A stretch of DNA of 49,997 bases from assembly GCA_029977805.1 (NCBI GenBank), contig JAPOKE010000005.1:1-49997 (forward strand), in the 5' to 3' direction. Below, one piece after another: positions 34,626 through 45,915 of this stretch. This stretch comes from Phenylobacterium parvum (GTDB taxonomy: Bacteria > Pseudomonadota > Alphaproteobacteria > Caulobacterales > Caulobacteraceae). Below the pieces are notes generated by a model. It worked only from the letters and a program-made list of their open reading frames with translations. It did not search any database and had not been told where the DNA came from. The stretch's first letter is position 1. Every line of letters begins with the position of its first letter. Both the position numbers and the translations under genes were made by a program.

Positions 34626-35633
34626 TTAGCCGGTTGCGGCGGGGGCGTCACCCTCCGGGTCGGGCCTCTCGGAGTATCTCTGGGCGATCACCGCCACCAC
34701 CATCAACTGTATCTGGTGGAAGATCATGACCGGGAGCAGGACCAGGCCCAGCGCGTCGCCGGGGAAGAGCACCCCGGCCATGGGGACCCCGCTGGCCAGA
34801 CTCTTCTTGGACCCACAGAAGACGAGGGTGATCTCGTCTGGCGTCGACAGCTTCATCGCCCGGGCGGCGGCGAGGGTCAGGCTAAGGACCAGGGCCAGGA
34901 GAACGCCGCAGACCAGGGTCAGGCGCACGAGGTCCAGGGCCCCAAGCCGGCTCCAGAGGCCTCCGGTCACGGCGTCGGAGAAGGCGGCGTAGACCACCAG
35001 CAGGATCGAGCCCCGGTCCAGGCGGGACAGGGCCCGGGAATGGCGGCCTACGAACCCGCCGATCCAGGGCCTCAGCAGGTGTCCGGCGAGGAAGGGCGCG
35101 AGGAGTTGCAGGACAATGGCCTGCAGCCCTTCCAGGGAGACGCCGCCGCCGGTCCTGTGCAGCAGCAGGCCCGCCAGGACCGGCGTCAGCACGATGCCGA
35201 TCAGGTTGGAGGCCGTCGCCGCCGCGACCGTCGCGGCGACGTTGCCGCGGGCGATGGCCGTGAACCCGATCGAGGACTGGATGGTCGAGGGCAGGCAGCC
35301 GAGGAAGACCAGGCCGGGCGCCAGGCTTGCCGGCAGGACCCAGCCCGGGAGGGCGGTGGCGCCCAGGGTCAGGAGGGGAAAGAGGACAAAGGTCGCCGCC
35401 AGGATCAGGGCGTGCAGCCGCCACTGGGTCGCCCCCGCGATCACCGCCTCGCGGGACAGTCGGGCGCCGTGCAGGAAGAAGACCAGGCCGATGCCGATCG
35501 ACACCGCCGCCTCGAGGGCCGGCCGGACCTCGCCCCGGGCCGGCAGGACCGAGGCCAGGACCACCATGCCGAGGATCAGGAGGATGTAGCCGTCCGGCCG
35601 GAGCCGGGCGAGCCAGCCCGCGCCTGCGGTCAC
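34626..35633 (-). CDS. Bile acid:sodium symporter family protein (SBF-like)
   Basis: The product has 335 residues with about ten membrane segments. Recognisable family segments are FFLHGARLSREAVIAG, FLGCLPSTIQSSIGFTAIARGNVAATVAAATASNLIGI and ITLVFCGSKKSLASGVPMAG. Such proteins move organic anions with sodium; the solute is unknown. The GTG start overlaps the purF stop by four bases (35630-35633). The SDR gene follows eight bases after its stop. Confidence 0.9.
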   Translation of the reverse strand: MTAGAGWLARLRPDGYILLILGMVVLASVLPARGEVRPALEAAVSIGIGLVFFLHGARLSREAVIAGATQWRLHALILAATFVLFPLLTLGATALPGWVLPASLAPGLVFLGCLPSTIQSSIGFTAIARGNVAATVAAATASNLIGIVLTPVLAGLLLHRTGGGVSLEGLQAIVLQLLAPFLAGHLLRPWIGGFVGRHSRALSRLDRGSILLVVYAAFSDAVTGGLWSRLGALDLVRLTLVCGVLLALVLSLTLAAARAMKLSTPDEITLVFCGSKKSLASGVPMAGVLFPGDALGLVLLPVMIFHQIQLMVVAVIAQRYSERPDPEGDAPAATG

Positions 35634-37114
35634 GCGTCGACCAGGAAGGACAGCTGGCGTTCCGCGACGGTGTTGCGGCCCTCGGCGATCTCGCGGTCCA
35701 GGAGCCGTGTCGGATAGTCACCGGTGAAGTAGTGGTCGGTGAACTGCGGCTGCTCGGGGTCTCGCGGACCGGCCTCCATGGCCCAGTAGAGCCCGTCGAC
35801 GGACAGGAAGCCCATGGAGTCGACGTTCAGGATCCGGGCGATGTCCTCGACGCTGTGCTGGGCGGCGAGGAGCTTGTCCCGGTCGGGCATGTCGATGCCG
35901 TAGAAGTCCGGCCACTGGATCGGCGGCGAGGCCGAGCGCAGGTGGACCTCGGCCGCCCCGGCTTCCCGCACCATCCGGACCACCCGGATGGAGTTGGTGC
36001 CTCGGACGATGGAGTCGTCGATCAGCATCACCTTCTTGCCGGCCAGGACGGCGCGGTTGGGGGACAGCTTCATCCGTACGCCGGTCTCCCGCGCGCCCTG
36101 GGTCGGCTGGATGAAGGTCCGGCCGACATAGTGGTTGCGGATGATGCCCATCTCGAAGGGCAGGCCCGCCTCCTGGGCGTAGCCCAGGGCCGCCGGGACG
36201 CCGGAGTCCGGCACCGGGACGACGACGTCGACGTCGGCCGGGGTCTCCATGGCCAGCCTGCGGCCCATGCGCTTGCGGACCTCGTAGATCGACTTGCCGT
36301 TCACCACGCTGTCCGGCCGGGCGAAATAGACATACTCGAAGATGCAGGGCCGGGCCCGGGCGGCGGGGAAGGGCCTGAGACTCTGTATGCCGTCATGGTC
36401 GATGACGACCATCTCGCCATGCTCGATGTCGCGCACGAAACGGGCGCCGATCATGTCGAGGGCGCAGGTCTCCGAGGCCAGGACAGGGTGGCCGTCGAGG
36501 TCGCCCAGCACCAGGGGGCGGATGCCGAGGGGGTCCCGGACCCCGATCAGCTTCTTGTTGGTGATGGCGACGAGGGCGTAGCCGCCCTCGATCTCCCGGA
36601 GGGCGTCGATGAACCGGTCCACAAGGCGCGGCCGCCGCGAACGGGCGATGAGGTGCAGGATCACCTCGGAGTCCGAGGTCGACTGGAAGATCCGCCCCTC
36701 GGCCACCAGTTGCTGCCGGAGGGTCAGGAAGTTGGTCAGGTTGCCATTGTGCGCCAGGGCGATGCCGCCCGTGTCCAGGTCCGCGAACATGGGCTGGACG
36801 TTACGGATGACGCTGCCGCCGGCGGTGGAGTAGCGGGTATGCCCGATGGCGAAGGCGCCCGGCAGGCGGGTGGTCAGGTCCCCGCCGGCGAAGGCGTCGC
36901 CGACGTAGCCCATGTGCCGTTCGGTATGGAAGCCGTGGCCGTCGAAGCTGGCGATGCCGCAGGCTTCCTGCCCGCGATGCTGGAGGGCGTGCAGGCCCAG
37001 GGCCGTGACCGCCGAGGCGTCCTCGACATCGAAGACCCCGAAGACGCCGCACTCCAGGCGCGGCGAGTCGTCGTCAGGATCCCGGGGTGACCATCGATCG
37101 GCGTGGGTCTTCAC
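35630..37114 (-). CDS. purF: Amidophosphoribosyltransferase
   Basis: The product has 494 residues. A 21-residue leader precedes the catalytic cysteine C22 in RLECGVFGVFD, as in the class with a cleaved propeptide. HRGQEACGIASFD and the PRPP loop VMLIDDSIVRGTNSIRVV follow. PurF makes phosphoribosylamine, the committed step of purine synthesis. The C-terminal CxxC that helps hold an iron-sulfur cluster in Bacillus subtilis is absent here (FTDHYFTGDYPT). The gene overlaps cvpA upstream (ATGA), the usual cvpA-purF arrangement. Confidence 0.96.
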   Translation of the reverse strand: MKTHADRWSPRDPDDDSPRLECGVFGVFDVEDASAVTALGLHALQHRGQEACGIASFDGHGFHTERHMGYVGDAFAGGDLTTRLPGAFAIGHTRYSTAGGSVIRNVQPMFADLDTGGIALAHNGNLTNFLTLRQQLVAEGRIFQSTSDSEVILHLIARSRRPRLVDRFIDALREIEGGYALVAITNKKLIGVRDPLGIRPLVLGDLDGHPVLASETCALDMIGARFVRDIEHGEMVVIDHDGIQSLRPFPAARARPCIFEYVYFARPDSVVNGKSIYEVRKRMGRRLAMETPADVDVVVPVPDSGVPAALGYAQEAGLPFEMGIIRNHYVGRTFIQPTQGARETGVRMKLSPNRAVLAGKKVMLIDDSIVRGTNSIRVVRMVREAGAAEVHLRSASPPIQWPDFYGIDMPDRDKLLAAQHSVEDIARILNVDSMGFLSVDGLYWAMEAGPRDPEQPQFTDHYFTGDYPTRLLDREIAEGRNTVAERQLSFLVDA

Positions 37115-37734
37115 CAGGGCGTCTCCGCTGCCTTGTCGCGATCAGGGGGCGTGGCGTTCTCATATCCCCCGGCCGGGCCCGTGTCACCCTCGCCGGTCTT
37201 GCCGAGGGCGTCCTCCACCACGTCGCCCACCCGGGGCGCCCAGCGGCCGGCGAAGTCCAGGCCCTTGGGGGCGAGGCTCCGGATCAGGCCTGCAGACCGT
37301 TCCGTCAGGGGATAGAAGATCGATCCCTGGAGCCAGGCCGGCTTCTGCCCCTCCGGGGTCGCGGCGGTGAAGAGCAGGTTGCAGACCCCGAGGAAGAGGA
37401 TGGCCCGGACCAGGCCGAACCCAAATCCCAGGGCCCGGTCGAGGGCGTTGAGCAGCCGGGCCTGCCGGACGCCGCCCGAAAGGCCGTTCCCGAGGAACCG
37501 CAGGAGGAGATAGGCGGCCGCGAAGAGCAGGAGGAAGGCGAGGGGCGCAGCGGCCCAGTCCGGGTCGAGTCGGGCCTGGATCACGGGCTCGAGATGACGC
37601 AGGCCCAGGATCGCCGCCGCGAGGGCGAGGACCAGGGCGACCAGCGAGACCAGCTCCTTCACGGCCCCCTGCAGGTAGCCCAGGCCGGCCGACACCAGGA
37701 GGATGGCCAGGACGACGATGTCGAAGGGGATCAT
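37111..37734 (-). CDS. cvpA: CvpA family membrane protein
   Basis: The product has 207 residues. It opens IPFDIVVLAILLVSAGLGYLQGAVKELVSL, typical of CvpA, with four membrane segments and the conserved NALDRALGFGFGLVRA. The soluble C-terminal part is Gly/Glu/Asp-rich. CvpA is needed for colicin V production in Escherichia coli and for envelope homeostasis elsewhere, with no settled mechanism. It overlaps radA upstream and purF downstream, each by ATGA. Confidence 0.92.
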   Translation of the reverse strand: MIPFDIVVLAILLVSAGLGYLQGAVKELVSLVALVLALAAAILGLRHLEPVIQARLDPDWAAAPLAFLLLFAAAYLLLRFLGNGLSGGVRQARLLNALDRALGFGFGLVRAILFLGVCNLLFTAATPEGQKPAWLQGSIFYPLTERSAGLIRSLAPKGLDFAGRWAPRVGDVVEDALGKTGEGDTGPAGGYENATPPDRDKAAETPW

Positions 37735-39104
37735 GGCAGGGTGGTCCAGCCGCCATCCCCGATCCGCGCCACGGCGTCGGCGAGGCGGGCTGCGCCGGAG
37801 AGCCTGAGCGCGCCGGCGTCGATGTCGCGGGGCCCGAGGGCCTGGCGGAAGCCGAGCTTCGCCGCCTCGCGCACCCGGGCCTCGGTGCGGCTGACCGGCC
37901 GGATCTCGCCGGACAGGCTGATCTCGCCAAAGACCACGCAGTCCTGGGGGAGGGCGACGTCGAGGGCCGAGGAGGCCAGGGCGGCGGCGGCGGCGAGGTC
38001 GGCGGCGGGTTCGCTGATCCTCAGGCCCCCGGCCACGTTGAGATAGACGTCACGGGCGCCCAGCGACAGGCCGCACCGCGCCTCGAGGACGGCCAGCACC
38101 ATGGCGAGTCGGCCGGAATCCCAGCCCACGACGGCCCGCCTTGGCGTGCCGTAGGCCGAGGGCGCCACCAGGGCCTGGAACTCCACCAGTACGGGCCGCG
38201 AACCCTCGATCCCGGCGAAGACCGCCGAACCGGCGGCGCGCTCGCCGGAGGTGTCGAGGAAGAGTGCGGAGGGGTTCGCCACCTCGCGCAGGCCCGCATC
38301 GCCCATCTCGAAGACGCCGATCTCATCCGTGGCGCCGAAGCGGTTCTTCACGCCGCGCAGCACCCTGAAGGGGTAGCCGCGCTCGCCCTCGAAGGTCAGG
38401 ACCGCGTCGACGAGGTGCTCGATCACCCGCGGCCCGGCGATGGCGCCCTCCTTGGTGACATGGCCGACCAGGATCACCGCCACGCCCTCCTTCTTGGCGA
38501 GGCGCACCAGCTCGGCCGAGGCCGCCCGGACCTGGGTGACGGACCCGGGGGCGGCGTCGTGGGCGTCGCTCCAGAGGGTCTGGATGGAGTCGATGACGAC
38601 GAGGTCGAACTTCGAGCGCTTCAGGCCGTCGAGGACATTGCGCAGGCTGGTCTCCGCCGCCAGCTGCACCGGCGCCTCGCCCAGGCCCATGCGCTGGGCG
38701 CGGCTGCGGACCTGGTCGACGGACTCCTCGCCGGAAATGTAGGCGCAGGCGGCGCCCCTGACGGCGGCGGCGGCCACGGCCTGCATGAGGAGGGTCGACT
38801 TGCCGACCCCCGGGTCGCCGCCGACCAGGATCGCCGATCCCCGGGCGACGCCGCCGCCGCAGACCCGGTCAAACTCCTCGATGCCGGTCTGGATGCGGGG
38901 CAGGGCCTGCACCTCGCCGGACAGGCCCTGGAAATCCAGGCCCCGGGCGCGCGAAGGGCGGCTGGCGGCCAGGGCGCCGGGCGGACGCAGGCCGCTCTCC
39001 TCGACCATGGCGTTCCAGGTCCCGCAGGCCGGGCATTGTCCGCTCCACCGGCTCTGGGAGGCGCCGCAGGACTGGCAGACATAGGTCGCGCCATCTCTGG
39101 CCAT
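37731..39104 (-). CDS. radA: DNA repair protein RadA
   Basis: The product has 457 residues. A four-cysteine zinc finger uses C10, C13, C24 and C27. The RecA-like core has Walker A GGDPGVGKST and the RadA-specific KNRFG motif (GVKNRFGATDEIG). A Lon-like C-terminal domain follows (DVYLNVAGGLRISEPAADLAAAAALASS). RadA promotes branch migration in recombination. I chose the ATG at 39104 because it places the zinc finger at the N-terminus; upstream open frame has no RadA similarity. Confidence 0.95.
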   Translation of the reverse strand: MARDGATYVCQSCGASQSRWSGQCPACGTWNAMVEESGLRPPGALAASRPSRARGLDFQGLSGEVQALPRIQTGIEEFDRVCGGGVARGSAILVGGDPGVGKSTLLMQAVAAAAVRGAACAYISGEESVDQVRSRAQRMGLGEAPVQLAAETSLRNVLDGLKRSKFDLVVIDSIQTLWSDAHDAAPGSVTQVRAASAELVRLAKKEGVAVILVGHVTKEGAIAGPRVIEHLVDAVLTFEGERGYPFRVLRGVKNRFGATDEIGVFEMGDAGLREVANPSALFLDTSGERAAGSAVFAGIEGSRPVLVEFQALVAPSAYGTPRRAVVGWDSGRLAMVLAVLEARCGLSLGARDVYLNVAGGLRISEPAADLAAAAALASSALDVALPQDCVVFGEISLSGEIRPVSRTEARVREAAKLGFRQALGPRDIDAGALRLSGAARLADAVARIGDGGWTTLP

Positions 39105-39151
39105 GGGGGTCTCCTGATTCGCCCGCCGGCCCCAGTCTAGCCCGGCTTGCG

Positions 39152-40213
39152 TCAGGAACGGACATAGCGCCGCCGGGCGCGGCCGCTGAGTCTCACCAGG
39201 CATTCGTGGGCGACCGTGTCGGTCGCCGCGGCCAGGTCGTCGAGGGGCAGGTTGGGGCCCATCAACTCGACCCGGTCGCCGGGCTTCGCGGGCGACTCCC
39301 CGATCTCGATGGCCAGGAGGTCCATGTTGACTATCCGCACCGGACGCCGGGCCCCGGCGAACCAGGCCGAGGCCCGCCCGCCGCCGCGGCGCAGGAGGCC
39401 GTCGGCGTAGCCCGCGGCCACCACGGCGATCCGCGTCGGCTCCTCGACCCGGAGGCCGGAGCCATAGCCGAGCCATTCGCCGGGGGCGACGGTGCGGACA
39501 TAGAGGATCGGCGCATCGAGTGTCGCCACCGCCTCGATCCGGGGATCCGGCCGCTCGAAGGGCCCGCCGCCGAACAGGCTGACCCCGGGGCGCACCATGT
39601 CGAAGCGCCATTCCGGACCCAGGAAAAGGCCGGCGGAGGCCGCGAGGCTCGCCGGCAGGTCCGGGAACAGGCTGCGGGCGCGCCGGAAGCGGTCCAGTTG
39701 GATGCGGTTGCGCGGCGCCTCCGGCTCGGCGGCCGAGCCGAGATGGCTCATCAGGAGGACGGGCTCCAGCCTGCGGTCCCCCGCCAGCGTCGCAAGGTAC
39801 TCGGGCGTGAGCCCCTGGCGGTTCATGCCGGTGTCGACGTGAAGCCCCACCGGGAAGTCGCCGCCGGCCGCCCGGGCCGCCTCAACCTGAACCGGGTCGG
39901 CGAGCATGGGGATGAGCCCCGAACGCCGGGCCCTGTCTGCGGTCCCCGGCACCAGGCCATCAAGGACGAAGATGCGGGCGGGGCGCGCCGACCCCAGGGC
40001 GCGGCGAAGCCCCTCGCCCTCGTCCAGCCGGGCCACGAAGAAGGACCGGGCGCCCGCCGCCCAGAGGGAGAGGGCGACCTGGCGGGCGCCGAGGCCATAT
40101 CCGTCGGCCTTCACGACAGGCGCGGTCTCCGCCCCGCCCGCAAGGGCGGCGAGGGTCCGGTAGTTCCGGTCCAGCGCGGAAAGGTCGACCGTCAGGCGGG
40201 CGCGGTGCGGCAT
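39152..40213 (-). CDS. alr: Alanine racemase
   Basis: The product has 353 residues. The PLP lysine is K35 in VVKADGYGLGA. The barrel motif LHVDTGMNRQGL and the catalytic-tyrosine segment GEWLGYGSGL are present, with VELMGPNLPLDDLA near the C-terminus. It supplies D-alanine for peptidoglycan. It lies 32 bases after dnaB and 47 bases before radA on the same strand. Confidence 0.95.
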   Translation of the reverse strand: MPHRARLTVDLSALDRNYRTLAALAGGAETAPVVKADGYGLGARQVALSLWAAGARSFFVARLDEGEGLRRALGSARPARIFVLDGLVPGTADRARRSGLIPMLADPVQVEAARAAGGDFPVGLHVDTGMNRQGLTPEYLATLAGDRRLEPVLLMSHLGSAAEPEAPRNRIQLDRFRRARSLFPDLPASLAASAGLFLGPEWRFDMVRPGVSLFGGGPFERPDPRIEAVATLDAPILYVRTVAPGEWLGYGSGLRVEEPTRIAVVAAGYADGLLRRGGGRASAWFAGARRPVRIVNMDLLAIEIGESPAKPGDRVELMGPNLPLDDLAAATDTVAHECLVRLSGRARRRYVRS

Positions 40214-40245
40214 GGCGCCGACATAGCCAAACCGCTGCGCCGGGG

Positions 40246-41736
40246 CTAGCGGATGTCGTAGCGGCTGGGATCCCGGGCGAGGTTGCCGAACTTGGTGATC
40301 TCCTCGGCATAGGAGAGCTTCACCGTCCCGATCGGGCCGTGGCGCTGCTTGCCGATGATGACCTCGGCGATGCCGGCGACCCGGTCCATGTTCTCCTGCC
40401 AGGTCAGGTGTTCCGGCGTGCCCTCCCGGGGCTCGAGGCGCGAGAGGTAGTAGCTCTCGCGGTAGATGAACATCACCACGTCGGCGTCCTGCTCGATGGA
40501 GCCGGATTCCCGAAGGTCCGCGAGCTGGGGCTTCTTGTCCTCGCGGTTCTCGACCTGGCGCGACAGCTGGGACAGGGCGATCACCGGGACATTCAGTTCC
40601 TTGGCCAGGGCCTTGAGGCTCTGGGTGATCATGGAGACTTCCTGGACCCGGTTGTCGTTGCGGTTCTCGCCCGTGGTGATCAGCTGGAGGTAGTCCACGA
40701 AGATGGCGTCGAGGCCATGCTGGCGCTTCAGCCGGCGCGCCCGGGCCGCCAGCTTGGCGATGGAGAGGCCGCCGGTCGCGTCGATGTGCAGCGGCGCATC
40801 CTGGATCTCAAGGGCCGCCTCGCGGATGCGGGCGAACTCGGAGGCGTCGATCTCGCCCTTGCGGAGCCGGTCGCCCGAGACCCCGGAAACCTCCGCGAGG
40901 AGACGCATGGCCAGCTGCTCGGCGGACATTTCCAGGGAGAAGAAGGCCACGACCCCGCCAGAGACCGTCTTGCGCGAGCCGTCCGGCTGGGGCTCCCAGG
41001 CGTAGTTCCGGGCGATGTGGAAGGCGATGTTGGCGGCCAGGGAGGTCTTTCCCATCGAGGGGCGGGCCGCGAGGATGATCAGGTCGGAGGGGTGGAGGCC
41101 CCCGATCTTCTGGTCGAGGTCGATCAGGCCGGTCGAGACCCCGGCAAGGCCTCCGTCCCGACGATGCGCCTCGGCCGCCATTTCCAGGGCGCCGCCCAGG
41201 ACGTCGACGAACGGCACGAAGCCCTGGGAGGCGCCGCCCGTCTCGGCCAGGGAATAGAGACTGGCTTCGGCGGACTCGATCTGGTCCATCGCGCTCTGGG
41301 CGTCCTCGGGGGCCTGGGCCCTGACGGTGATCTCGCCGCCGATCCGGATCAGGTCGCGGCGCAGGGCCAGGTCGTAGATGGCCCGGGCGTAGTCCGGCGC
41401 ATTGGCCGCCGGCGGGGCGCGGTCGACGAGGTCGGCCAGGTAGCGGACGCCGCCCAGGGCCTCGAAGGCAGGGTCCCGGCTGAACTGCTCGGCCAGCAGG
41501 ATGGGCTCGGCCAGCTGGCCCTTCCGGATCTGGGTCTGGATGGTGGCGAAGAGCCTCTGGTGGAAGGGCTCGTAGAAGTGCCGGGGCTCCAGGTTGTCCC
41601 CGAGGCGCTCAAAGGCGGCGTTGTCGTAGAGGAGGGCCCCCAGCAGCGCCTGTTCCGCCTCGACGTTGGCGGGAGGGTGGGGGATGTCCACGTCGTTGAC
41701 GGGAGAGAGCAGGTCGAGGGCCGGTGTTGGCGACAT
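40246..41736 (-). CDS. dnaB: Replicative DNA helicase DnaB
   Basis: From the ATG at 41736 the product has 496 residues. The N-terminal collar domain starts PPANVEAEQALLGALLYDNAA. The RecA-like motor has Walker A ARPSMGKTS, FFSLEMSAEQLAMRLL, Walker B IFVDYLQLI and the arginine-rich SQLSRQVENREDKKPQLADLRESGSIEQDADVV. DnaB unwinds DNA ahead of the fork. A GTG at 41772 would add 12 residues. A -10-like GGCTATCC just before the ATG suggests a very short or leaderless transcript. Confidence 0.95.
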   Translation of the reverse strand: MSPTPALDLLSPVNDVDIPHPPANVEAEQALLGALLYDNAAFERLGDNLEPRHFYEPFHQRLFATIQTQIRKGQLAEPILLAEQFSRDPAFEALGGVRYLADLVDRAPPAANAPDYARAIYDLALRRDLIRIGGEITVRAQAPEDAQSAMDQIESAEASLYSLAETGGASQGFVPFVDVLGGALEMAAEAHRRDGGLAGVSTGLIDLDQKIGGLHPSDLIILAARPSMGKTSLAANIAFHIARNYAWEPQPDGSRKTVSGGVVAFFSLEMSAEQLAMRLLAEVSGVSGDRLRKGEIDASEFARIREAALEIQDAPLHIDATGGLSIAKLAARARRLKRQHGLDAIFVDYLQLITTGENRNDNRVQEVSMITQSLKALAKELNVPVIALSQLSRQVENREDKKPQLADLRESGSIEQDADVVMFIYRESYYLSRLEPREGTPEHLTWQENMDRVAGIAEVIIGKQRHGPIGTVKLSYAEEITKFGNLARDPSRYDIR

Positions 41737-41791
41737 CCCGACAGGATAGCCCAGCGGCTGCACCCGGGTCACGAACCCCCCGGAGGGGATG

Positions 41792-41812
41792 CACAGGAAT
41801 TGCCTTCCTGTG
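41792..41812. repeat. Inverted repeat upstream of dnaB
   Basis: CACAGGAA (41792-41799) and TTCCTGTG (41805-41812) form a perfect 8-bp inverted repeat around five bases. It lies between the receptor-gene terminator and the presumed dnaB promoter. It could be an operator or simply an extra hairpin after the terminator. Confidence 0.5.
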
Positions 41813-41851
41813 GAAAAGAATGGCCGGGCCCGGGGTTTCCGGGCCCGGCCA
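41811..41851 (-). terminator. Rho-independent terminator of the TonB-dependent receptor gene
   Basis: A perfect 13-bp GC-rich stem pairs 41821-41833 with 41839-41851 around a five-base loop. On the minus strand it is followed by TTCTTTTCC. It starts five bases after the receptor stop. It should insulate dnaB from receptor transcription. Confidence 0.85.
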
Positions 41852-41856
41852 GGGCC

Positions 41857-44277
<2,421 letters not shown>

Positions 44278-44392
44278 GGGGTTTTCCATTGAAACGTCCG
44301 GACGGAGACATCCGCGCGGACCTATTTAGTGTGCGTTGCGGCGAACCTGTGTCACGGAAATGCAACAGCCGCCGGGGCAATGACCCTGTGGG

Positions 44393-44436
44393 CAGAAGGG
44401 AAAAGGGCGCGGACTCCCCGGGGAATCCGCGCCCTT
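44393..44436 (-). terminator. Terminator of the rpsF-rpsR-rplI operon
   Basis: An 11-bp stem pairs 44403-44413 with 44426-44436; a self-complementary core lies between them. On the minus strand a T/C-rich tail follows (CCCTTTTCCCTTCT). It lies 26 bases past the rplI stop. Confidence 0.75.
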
Positions 44437-44461
44437 GAACCTTCGGGTCGGAGACCGGGGA

Positions 44462-45043
44462 TCAGTCCCCGAAGTCGCCGTCCTGCTGGCCGGCCCCGCC
44501 TTCCAGCAGGTCCTGGGCCGTCTCTTCCGCCGCGGCGCGCTCTTCGGCGAACTGCGACTCGATGACGTTCTCGCCGCGGGCCTGGCGCTCGGCCTCGTCC
44601 TCGGAGCGGGCGATGTTGAGGGTGACGCTGACCGTGACTTCGGCGTGCAGCTTCACCTTCACCTCGTGCAGGCCGAGGGTCTTGATCGGCTTGTCGAGCA
44701 CGACCATCGACCGTTCGACCTTGCCGCCGGCGGCGTTGATGATGTCGGCGACGTCACGGCCGCTGACCGAGCCGTAGAGCTGGCCGCTCTCGCCCGCCTG
44801 GCGGATGAGGACGTAGGCCGTGCCGTCGAGGGACTCGCCGGACTTGGCGGCCTGCTCGCGGGCGCGCTGGTTGCGGGCCTCGAGCTCGGCGCGCTGGGCC
44901 TCGAACACCTTCATGTTGGAGGCGTTGGCGCGCAGGGCCTTGCCGCGGGGAAGCAGGAAGTTGCGGGCGAAGCCGTCCTTGACGGTGACCACGTCGCCCA
45001 GGGCGCCGCGACCTTCGACCCGTTCCAGAAGAATGACCTTCAT
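44462..45043 (-). CDS. rplI: 50S ribosomal protein L9
   Basis: The product has 193 residues. The N-terminal rRNA-binding domain is [39 protein letters not shown]. The long central helix and C-terminal domain ([39 protein letters not shown]) follow. An acidic tail of about 40 residues makes it longer than the 149-residue Escherichia coli protein, as is common in alphaproteobacteria. It is 12 bases after rpsR. Confidence 0.96.
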   Translation of the reverse strand: MKVILLERVEGRGALGDVVTVKDGFARNFLLPRGKALRANASNMKVFEAQRAELEARNQRAREQAAKSGESLDGTAYVLIRQAGESGQLYGSVSGRDVADIINAAGGKVERSMVVLDKPIKTLGLHEVKVKLHAEVTVSVTLNIARSEDEAERQARGENVIESQFAEERAAAEETAQDLLEGGAGQQDGDFGD

Positions 45044-45055
45044 GTCCGGGGCTCC

Positions 45056-45319
45056 TTACTTCACGACATAGGGAAGGAGGGCGAGGAACCGGGCGCGCTT
45101 GATGGCGCGGGCCAGTTCACGCTGCTTCTTCGCAGACACGGCGGTGATGCGGGACGGCACGATCTTGCCGCGCTCGGAGATGTAGCGCTGCAGGAGCTTG
45201 ACGTCCTTGTAGTCGATCTTCGGCGCTGCGGAGCCCGAGAAGGGGCAGACCTTGCGGCGGCGGAAGAACGGGCGGCGGGCGGTCGCGGCGGGCGCGGCGG
45301 CGGCGGTTTCGTCGGTCAT
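45056..45319 (-). CDS. rpsR: 30S ribosomal protein S18
   Basis: The product has 87 residues with [66 protein letters not shown]. This is a complete S18. It pairs with S6 on 16S rRNA, and the S6 gene precedes it by 17 bases. The Ala/Thr-rich N-terminal stretch is short. Confidence 0.96.
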   Translation of the reverse strand: MTDETAAAAPAATARRPFFRRRKVCPFSGSAAPKIDYKDVKLLQRYISERGKIVPSRITAVSAKKQRELARAIKRARFLALLPYVVK

Positions 45320-45336
45320 GGTCTGGGCCTCCGGTC

Positions 45337-45702
45337 TCAGTAGGCGTCTTCGCGACGCGGCTCACGCTCGCGTTCACGGTCGCGCCGGGCCAGGATGGGC
45401 GACAGCTCCAGGTCGAGTTCCTCGACGCGGATGGTCATGTAGCGCAGCACGTCCTCGTTGATGGACAGCTGGCGCTCCAGTTCCTTGACGGCCGCGGGCG
45501 GGGCGTCGAGGGCCAGGAGGGAATAGTGACCCTTGCGGTTCTTCTTGATCCGGTAGGTCAGGTTGCGCAGGCCCCAGTACTCGATCTTGGCCACGGCGCC
45601 GCCGTGTTCCTCGATGATCGCCTTGATCTGGTCGTTCAGGGCTTCGGCCTGCTGCGGCGAGATGTCCTGCCGCGAAATGACGACGTGCTCGTAGAGCGCC
45701 AT
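45337..45702 (-). CDS. rpsF: 30S ribosomal protein S6
   Basis: The product has 121 residues with [21 protein letters not shown], the family motif [22 protein letters not shown] and an Arg/Glu-rich C-terminal tail. The ATG at 45702 has AAGGAAAC directly upstream. It heads the rpsF-rpsR-rplI operon. A GC-rich hairpin in its leader (45734-45756) might be a feedback site for S6-S18. Confidence 0.96.
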   Translation of the reverse strand: MALYEHVVISRQDISPQQAEALNDQIKAIIEEHGGAVAKIEYWGLRNLTYRIKKNRKGHYSLLALDAPPAAVKELERQLSINEDVLRYMTIRVEELDLELSPILARRDREREREPRREDAY

Positions 45703-45733
45703 GTTTCCTTTGTCCCGTCTGGAGGGCGGCGCG

Positions 45734-45756
45734 TCCGCCGGCGGGTGACCGGCGGA
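45734..45756 (-). promoter_or_regulatory. Leader hairpin of rpsF, possible S6-S18 autoregulatory site
   Basis: TCCGCCGG (45734-45741) pairs perfectly with CCGGCGGA (45749-45756) around seven bases. It lies about 32 bases upstream of the rpsF ATG. Leaders of rpsF in many bacteria bind the S6-S18 complex; whether this one matches that motif was not tested. Confidence 0.35.
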
Positions 45757-45839
45757 AACGATGGATCCCGGGCTGGCGGACGGGGCTTTCCCGTCCCTTT
45801 GGCGTTCCAACCCGCGACCGCCTTCCGTTGAAGCGGCCG

Positions 45840-45868
45840 TCCATAGAGGAAAGCCGCCGCCGGCGCAA
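45840..45868 (-). promoter_or_regulatory. Candidate promoter of the ribosomal protein operon
   Basis: On the minus strand TTGCGCC (45862-45868) and TCTATGGA (45840-45847) are 14 bases apart. This is a fair match to the Caulobacter housekeeping form. The predicted leader to rpsF is about 130 bases, enough for the hairpin described. Confidence 0.45.
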
Positions 45869-45905
45869 GGAAGACAGGCCCGGACCTCGCCGTCCGGAAC
45901 CTGTC
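45869..45905 (-). terminator. Terminator of the peroxiredoxin gene
   Basis: Two 6-bp arms (45873-45878 with 45900-45905; 45880-45885 with 45892-45897) form one stem with a small asymmetric bulge. TTCCTTG follows on the minus strand. It lies ten bases after the peroxiredoxin stop. Confidence 0.55.
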
Positions 45906-45915
45906 CTGGGCCGCC

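Noticed and set aside
39105-39611. Upstream extension of the radA reading frame
   Set aside because: It overlaps the end of alr on the same strand in another frame and lacks similarity; the zinc finger defines the start.
41737-41856. Possible tRNA or riboswitch in the dnaB upstream region
   Set aside because: Only two simple hairpins are visible; no cloverleaf or known aptamer pattern.
44290-44400. Cobalamin riboswitch upstream of the TonB-dependent receptor
   Set aside because: The region is short (about 110 bases) and no B12-box-like sequence or suitable fold was seen; the receptor substrate stays unassigned.
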